In this document: piece by piece, positions 9,317-13,458 of the stretch
How positions within the stretch are numbered: the first letter of the stretch is position 1
Layout of the letters: every line of letters starts with the position of its first letter
Source: Actinomortierella ambigua
Lineage: Eukaryota; Mortierellomycota; Mortierellomycetes; Mortierellales; Mortierellaceae
NCBI GenBank assembly: GCA_016098155.1
Contig: JAAAJB010000769.1
Coordinates: 1-13,458 of the forward strand
Length of the DNA: 13,458 nucleotides
Reading direction: 5' to 3'
Notes under the pieces: model-generated
Told to the model about the DNA's origin: nothing
Database searches by the model: none
The model's input: only the letters and a program-made list of their open reading frames with translations
Position numbers and translations under genes: made by a program

Positions 9317-11142
9317 TCATCCAAAGTAAAGCCACAACACCTTTGCGCTCACATTGATCCCCAGTACCAATGCAATCACATACAGAACCGCAAAGATAGT
9401 GATTGGGTATAAGAACATCTCTGGGTGTCGAAGGAATGGCAATGCTAGTAGCAGAAGAACCCCCCCCCCAGTCAAGTAGAAGACGGAAAATTATAGATGA
9501 TTAGCACATCTTATCAGGTGGGCAAAATGTCATGGATGTAAGGAGCATAGAAGGGAGCTAAAAAAAGCGCCCACCAAAGGGTAATTGTATCCTACCATTG
9601 TATCCCAGGAAAGTGATGTAGCAATAGTACACAATAGCGGTCATGTAGAGGGTGTTGCCCAAAAAGATGGTGATCCATGTATCCTTGAGGAGGAGCTTCA
9701 TAAACACCAGTTGCACGATATAGATGAGCAATGCCACTGGCATGAATGCGTTGCAATGGATATCGAACGCATACTGCCACTCGACCGCTTGATCTGTCGA
9801 ATATACACTTGCGTGCACTAGGAATCGGTTGGCAATAGTCCTAATTTTTTTGAGTTTAACCATCAATCATCGTGTGAGTTGCGTGTGTGTGACCCTGCAT
9901 GGAGCCTGTTTCCATCGCCAAGAAATTCAGCTCCGCGGGAACAAAGATAAGAAGGCCACGTAGAGGACCTCTGCGTATCATTACCAACAAACGGTAGCCA
10001 CAACAAGTCCTGTCACCACAAAGTCCACAAAGATCATGAAAAGGACCATCCGCAGGATGCCTAGCATCCCATGACCGTACACGAGGCCCCATGCAATCGC
10101 AGAAGCTGTTCACAAGAAAGCATTGAAACAGAATAAATAAAAAAAAAGGCGTTAGATCTAATGCAGCATCCCAAAGTTGATACAAACAACTACCCATGCA
10201 AACCATCTTGTATCAGAGAGAAGTGTTGACAGGCAGACATACAAGCCAGCACGCCGGAAAGAATCACCATGAAGGCTGGATCATCCCTCGCCCAACGATT
10301 CTTTGTTTCTATTTATCCAAAGTAGAATCAGCAAAAGATCATCTCCATGTCAGGAACGTTTTCAGCTGTCTCTTTTCACATCATTGTGATCCGACCGTGT
10401 AGTCCAACATTTCAAAGACGACTCACGTTTGTGGTAATGGATGTTGCGATAACTAATGAATCCAAAGCGAGAAGGAAAAAAAAAAAAAAAATTATCGAGT
10501 CAGAGGTGCTCATCATGATGCTACCAGCCGCCATATTGTTCAACAACGATGCAACCTACACTATCCTTGGTGAGATGCACAGGTACACCATTTGCCAAAG
10601 CGCAAACTAAACATGAAAGAGGGAGAAAAAGACAGGGTTGAGACGAATTGAGTTTCCTTCCTATCCCAATATCAGCCCCTCTTGGAGTCTACGATTCAAA
10701 GCAATAAAAAAAAACGATAATGACAAACACCTCTTACTTGAAAGTCCATGTGCGGAAAGCGGAAGAGTCGTCGTAAGAACAGCGGCACGTATCCAAGCAG
10801 GGACGAGCTACCGCCTCCACCACCGCCGCCCGAGCCACTGAAACTACCACGTCGAGTGCCGCCATGACGAACACCAGAGGAACCACCAAAGCCTGAGAAG
10901 GGTCCTCCACCCATGCCATCATTCGACTTGCGCCTCCGTCCAGGATCATAGTATCCCGCTGACGACGCTGCTGCTGCCCTAGCTGCTGGGCCTGTCTGGC
11001 CGTACCCATAGCTTCCCGAGGCAGCGTGTTGGCCAGGAATGCCTATTGTGGGCCCTGATGATGGCCCATGGGCAAATGGCGATGAGTGCGAGTCGCTGTA
11101 ATGCTGGCCCTGGGGCACATTGGTGACAGGTAGAATGGGCAT
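9317..11142 (-). CDS. GMH1: UNC50/GMH1 family Golgi membrane protein
   Basis: Seven exons on the minus strand: 11142-10738, 10606-10560, 10452-10427, 10308-10243, 10105-9985, 9840-9596 and 9444-9317. All six junctions keep frame and give 345 residues ending in TGA. The family core starts near residue 125 (RRLFRFPHMDFQ) and runs on as FALWQMVYLCISPR. The hallmark YRNIHYHKQTKNRWARDDPAF spans residues 152-172. Later come VEWQYAFDIHCNAF, LGNTLYM and FLGYNALPFLRHP. About five hydrophobic helices lie after residue 175. UNC50 proteins sit in the inner nuclear membrane/ER-Golgi. Yeast Gmh1 is linked to the Arf exchange factors Gea1/Gea2, and worm UNC-50 is needed for acetylcholine-receptor trafficking. 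The first ~118 residues are a Ser/Gly/Ala-rich extension, ending in a Gly run, which the usual ~250-residue family members lack. Introns are 131, 107, 118, 137, 144 and 151 nt. Start ATG 11142 opens the only long frame. Confidence 0.93.
9460..9469 (-). repeat. G10 run in UNC50 intron 6, next to the acceptor
   Basis: On the transcribed strand ten G lie between a CTTGAC branch-like site and the TTCTTCTGCTACTAG acceptor, where a pyrimidine tract is expected. Confidence 0.75.
10427..10452 (-). other. 26-nt microexon of the UNC50 gene
   Basis: Bounded by ATTCATTAG and GTGAGT, it supplies YRNIHYHK plus one base on each side. The encoded residues match the most conserved stretch of the family, so the exon is real despite its size. 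Skipping it would shift the frame by 26 bases. Confidence 0.9.
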
Positions 11143-11193
11143 GGTCGCGCCTTTCTTTCTCTCTTTTTTCCTTTCTTATCTATTCTCTGGCGC

Positions 11194-11215
11194 AAACAGT
11201 CGAGAAACAGTCGAG
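11194..11215. repeat. Perfect 11-bp tandem duplication upstream of the UNC50 gene
   Basis: AAACAGTCGAG occurs twice head to tail, 52-73 bases before the UNC50 ATG. A paired regulatory element is possible from the position, but a chance slippage duplication is equally likely. Confidence 0.6.
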
Positions 11216-11339
11216 TTGGCCTTGACTTGATGCGCCCAACTCTCTCTGTGTCTTCCTTGTCGATGGAGGAATGAATGGTCCAGCCAAAAAAAAAAGAGGT
11301 AGTGATGACAAGAGTTGACTACCACGCTTGCGGGTTGAT

Positions 11340-11427
11340 GTCGTGTCCCGTGAGAATGCTCGGTGGAGAGAAAAATGGTTTTGGACAAGCTCGTTGACAG
11401 ATGGTCGTGTCTCCCAGTGGAGAGAAA
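11340..11427. repeat. Two-part imperfect direct repeat upstream of the UNC50 gene
   Basis: GTCGTGTC followed by GTGGAGAGAAA occurs at 11340-11373 and again at 11404-11427, with different spacing (15 and 5 bases) between the two parts. The shared order suggests an old local duplication or a composite promoter element. Confidence 0.4.
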
Positions 11428-12089
11428 GTTCTGTCCCACAAAGCCTGTCTTGTCAGACATTTACAAGCCACGGCTGACCCCATAGCCGAGTGACACGTCC
11501 TAATCGCCTACGAAACCACAGCCATACAAAACTGTATGGACTGAAAAGCACAGGCACCCTCACTCCCACGTGGTCGTTCACCGGTATGGGATCATAATGT
11601 GAAGGACCCCATGCTACGTACAACACAACAGCACTCTCCAGTTGGCGCTTTATGCCTCTCTGTTTCTCTCTCACTCTCTAGCTGCTTGATCCCCAGCTGC
11701 TATAGGACCCTGACCTTTTTTTTTTCTCGGGATTCCAATCTGGCTCTTTGCTCGATCTGTTTCCACAACAAACGGCCCCCCTTCCTTACCATATCGATTA
11801 CATATCTTCTCAGACAGACAGAGAGCTTGCTCTCGCTCTTGTCTACCATTGCCCCGAGTGGCCACCCCTCCTCTAGATGAGGGAAATAGAGAACACTCAA
11901 ATGTAACTACGATCGATGAAAAGACAGGGGGCAAATTGGAGATACAATGCAAATTGAAACTTTTTAAAAAAGTGAGTTAGGTAAAAGGCTCTAGGGAGCA
12001 AAGGGGATGTAAGAGAGGACTATGGGGTATGGTAATGAAGGGGAGGGGGAAAGAAAAGCGCTAAGAAAAACGAGCTTCATTTCTCTTTT

Positions 12090-13458
12090 TTAAAAGCGGC
12101 CATAACCTTGCCCGCCACCATACTGTGCGTTGGGGTTACCCTTGTTCTGCCCTCCAAAGTCCAGCTCCGAGGGCTCGACGCCATATTGATCACCTCCATT
12201 ACCGCTGCCATAGCCCGCTTGGTCGAAACCCTGACGCTGATGTGCGGGGGGCACGGTAGCGATGGGCGACGTTGGACCACCGGCCTTGGCATCGTACTGG
12301 TTGTAACCAGCGGCTGGGGCGCCGCCGCCGCCTCCACCGTTGTTGTAGGCATCATCGTAAAAGCCGCCGGCATTATTGTTGTATCCATCACCGGCATTGT
12401 TGTAGCCACCGGCGTTGTTGTAGCCACCTGCATTGTTGTACCCGCCCGCGTTGTTATAGCCTTGGTCATAACCCTGGTTGTAATAGCCTTGGTCGTAGTT
12501 GGGGTCATACTGGTTGTTGTCATAGCCCTGCTGATCGTAATAGCCACCACCGCCGGCATCGCCTGCCTTGGCGCCTGCCATACCGGTCATCGGGTGCATG
12601 TTTTGCGCATAGCCATCATCGTAGTACTGTTCATCATAGTTGTTGTTGTTGCCAGTGCTACCTTGAGCATTGGGTCGGCCTGAGAACGGATACTCCTTAT
12701 CAGCACCGGTGCCGCCTCCACCACCACCACCGCTAACACCAATTCCACCACTGTTAGCATTGCCCATCGAGGGTCTGGGAGCCGAAAGGCGGTTCGACAT
12801 GCCGTAATCAATCTCGCCAAACATGCTGGCAGGCATGCGCGATCTTTTACGGCGACGCTGCCAGCGGACCAAAGCAAACAAGATGGCCAGGACCGCGACA
12901 GAGCCGACGCCGATACCGGCGTACATGAGCACGTTGCTGGTGCCGCTGCCCGACTTTTCATCCTTGGGCTTGGTGATGCGGTTCAAGCAATCGGTGGCAT
13001 TGCCCGCAACGCCAAGACCGGCGCAAATCATCTGACCGGGGCTACTGGGGTCACCGACACAGTACGAGAATGAGACGCCCGAGCAGTCTGCATGTGACGT
13101 GCACGGCTTGCGCGGCTCCGAAGGACAGATGGTGTCGTCCTTGGGAAAGTCCTGGCAGACACCCCGGTCCCCTGACCATGCGCACAACTGCGTGTCGATA
13201 CATTCCGTCGTGAGGAAACATGGGTTTCCCTTCTGCGGCTTATTCCCCGCCGGCGTTGACGGCGACGGAAGTGGGGCCTGAGTCGATGACCGAGGTGGTG
13301 TGGTGACCGGAGGTTTCACTGGCGGGGGGACGGTCGTGGTGTTCTTTGGAGGAGGGACGACGGGGGGAGAGGAGGAGGCAGGCGGGGTCACTGATGTAAC
13401 AGTGGGGCGCGTGGGGGGAGTGACGCTCGGGGAGGAGGAGGCGGGGGGCGAGGGTAGA
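12090..13458 (-). CDS. Single-pass membrane protein with Cys-rich ectodomain and Gly/Tyr/Asn-rich tail, 5' partial
   Basis: One uninterrupted frame of 455 codons runs from the right edge of the window to TAA at 12092-12090. The N-terminus and any signal peptide are outside; no ATG begins the visible part. In order: a Pro/Thr/Ser-rich stalk (1-75, O-glycosylation-like), ten Cys between residues 80 and 157 (CFLTTEC, CAWSGDRGVC, CTSHADC, CVGDPSS), N-glycosylation sequons NTT and NAT, one membrane helix (about 176-198, VLMYAGIGVGSVAVLAILFAL), a basic stop-transfer patch (RWQRRRKRSR), then a tail of about 250 residues dominated by Gly, Tyr, Asn, Gln and Asp. The tail carries the hexapeptide GYNNAG in tandem. 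The layout recalls fungal cell-wall sensors (WSC/Mid2 type), but I recognise neither domain, so a surface sensor or adhesion role is inference. No intron is visible in this part. Confidence 0.8.
   Translation of the reverse strand, partial: LPSPPASSSPSVTPPTRPTVTSVTPPASSSPPVVPPPKNTTTVPPPVKPPVTTPPRSSTQAPLPSPSTPAGNKPQKGNPCFLTTECIDTQLCAWSGDRGVCQDFPKDDTICPSEPRKPCTSHADCSGVSFSYCVGDPSSPGQMICAGLGVAGNATDCLNRITKPKDEKSGSGTSNVLMYAGIGVGSVAVLAILFALVRWQRRRKRSRMPASMFGEIDYGMSNRLSAPRPSMGNANSGGIGVSGGGGGGGTGADKEYPFSGRPNAQGSTGNNNNYDEQYYDDGYAQNMHPMTGMAGAKAGDAGGGGYYDQQGYDNNQYDPNYDQGYYNQGYDQGYNNAGGYNNAGGYNNAGGYNNAGDGYNNNAGGFYDDAYNNGGGGGGAPAAGYNQYDAKAGGPTSPIATVPPAHQRQGFDQAGYGSGNGGDQYGVEPSELDFGGQNKGNPNAQYGGGQGYGRF
12391..12462 (-). 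repeat. Tandem 18-bp repeat encoding GYNNAG
   Basis: Four near-perfect 18-bp units give consecutive GYNNAG hexapeptides, with a diverged fifth (DGYNNNAG) beside them. Third-position differences between units show the array is not brand new. Related YDQGY/YNQGY units lie just N-terminal of it in the protein. Confidence 0.85.

Larger units (their letters stand above)
11143..12089. other. Intergenic region between the UNC50 start and the end of the membrane-protein gene
   Basis: About 950 bases with only short, mutually overlapping open frames that match nothing I recognise. It should contain the UNC50 promoter and the 3' UTR of the right-hand gene. No AATAAA is obvious downstream of that gene's stop. 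Two small direct repeats are listed separately. Confidence 0.5.

Noticed and set aside
9558..9595. UNC50 C-terminus reading GRIQLPFGGRFF
   Set aside because: Splicing at 9595/9444 instead gives GYNALPFLRHP and a final hydrophobic helix, which match the family; the read-through is intronic.
12077..12961. Alternative frames over the membrane-protein gene rich in Thr/Met or Val/Ile
   Set aside because: They mirror the 18-bp repeats and Gly/Asn codons in other frames and have no start context or domain of their own.
1..13458. tRNA/rRNA genes, transposon ends, CRISPR arrays, bacterial-type operons
   Set aside because: None seen on reading both strands: no tRNA B-box-like segment in the intergenic parts, no terminal inverted repeats with a transposase, no spaced repeats.

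Overview
The window is eukaryotic nuclear DNA, almost certainly fungal. It has spliceosomal introns (GT...AG, about 106-379 nt, with CTAAC/CTAAT-like branch sites), no operons, and at least one fungus-restricted family (DUF1776). Mid-range GC, an intron-rich GMH1/UNC50 gene and many Ser/Asn/Gln/Gly homopeptides suggest an early-diverging lineage such as Mortierellomycota. That placement is an inference and was not tested.

Layout: five protein genes. On the + strand lie the 3' half of a half-size ABCG transporter (1-1301, three exons, cut by the left edge) and a five-exon DUF1776 gene (1926-4897) encoding a membrane-anchored, catalytically degenerate SDR-like protein. The DUF1776 gene converges, with 175 bp between stop codons, on a minus-strand gene for a Ca2+/calmodulin-dependent protein kinase (5073-8278, three exons) with a very long low-complexity N-terminus. 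Further right on the minus strand are a seven-exon UNC50/GMH1 gene (9317-11142), rebuilt exon by exon including a 26-nt microexon, and the 3' part of a gene for a single-pass membrane protein (12090-13458, cut by the right edge). That last protein has a Cys-rich ectodomain and a Gly/Tyr/Asn-rich cytoplasmic tail.

Intergenic stretches (1302-1925, about 8279-9316 and 11143-12089) hold homopurine/homopyrimidine tracts, G/C homopolymers and a few short direct repeats. I see no tRNA, rRNA, transposon or CRISPR array. The genes look like unrelated housekeeping, signalling and membrane functions rather than a cluster. No clear new system is present. The best leads are the kinase N-terminal extension and its unsettled start, the sensor-like protein with a prion-like repeat tail, the inactive-looking SDR fold, and an in-frame alternative donor in the transporter.
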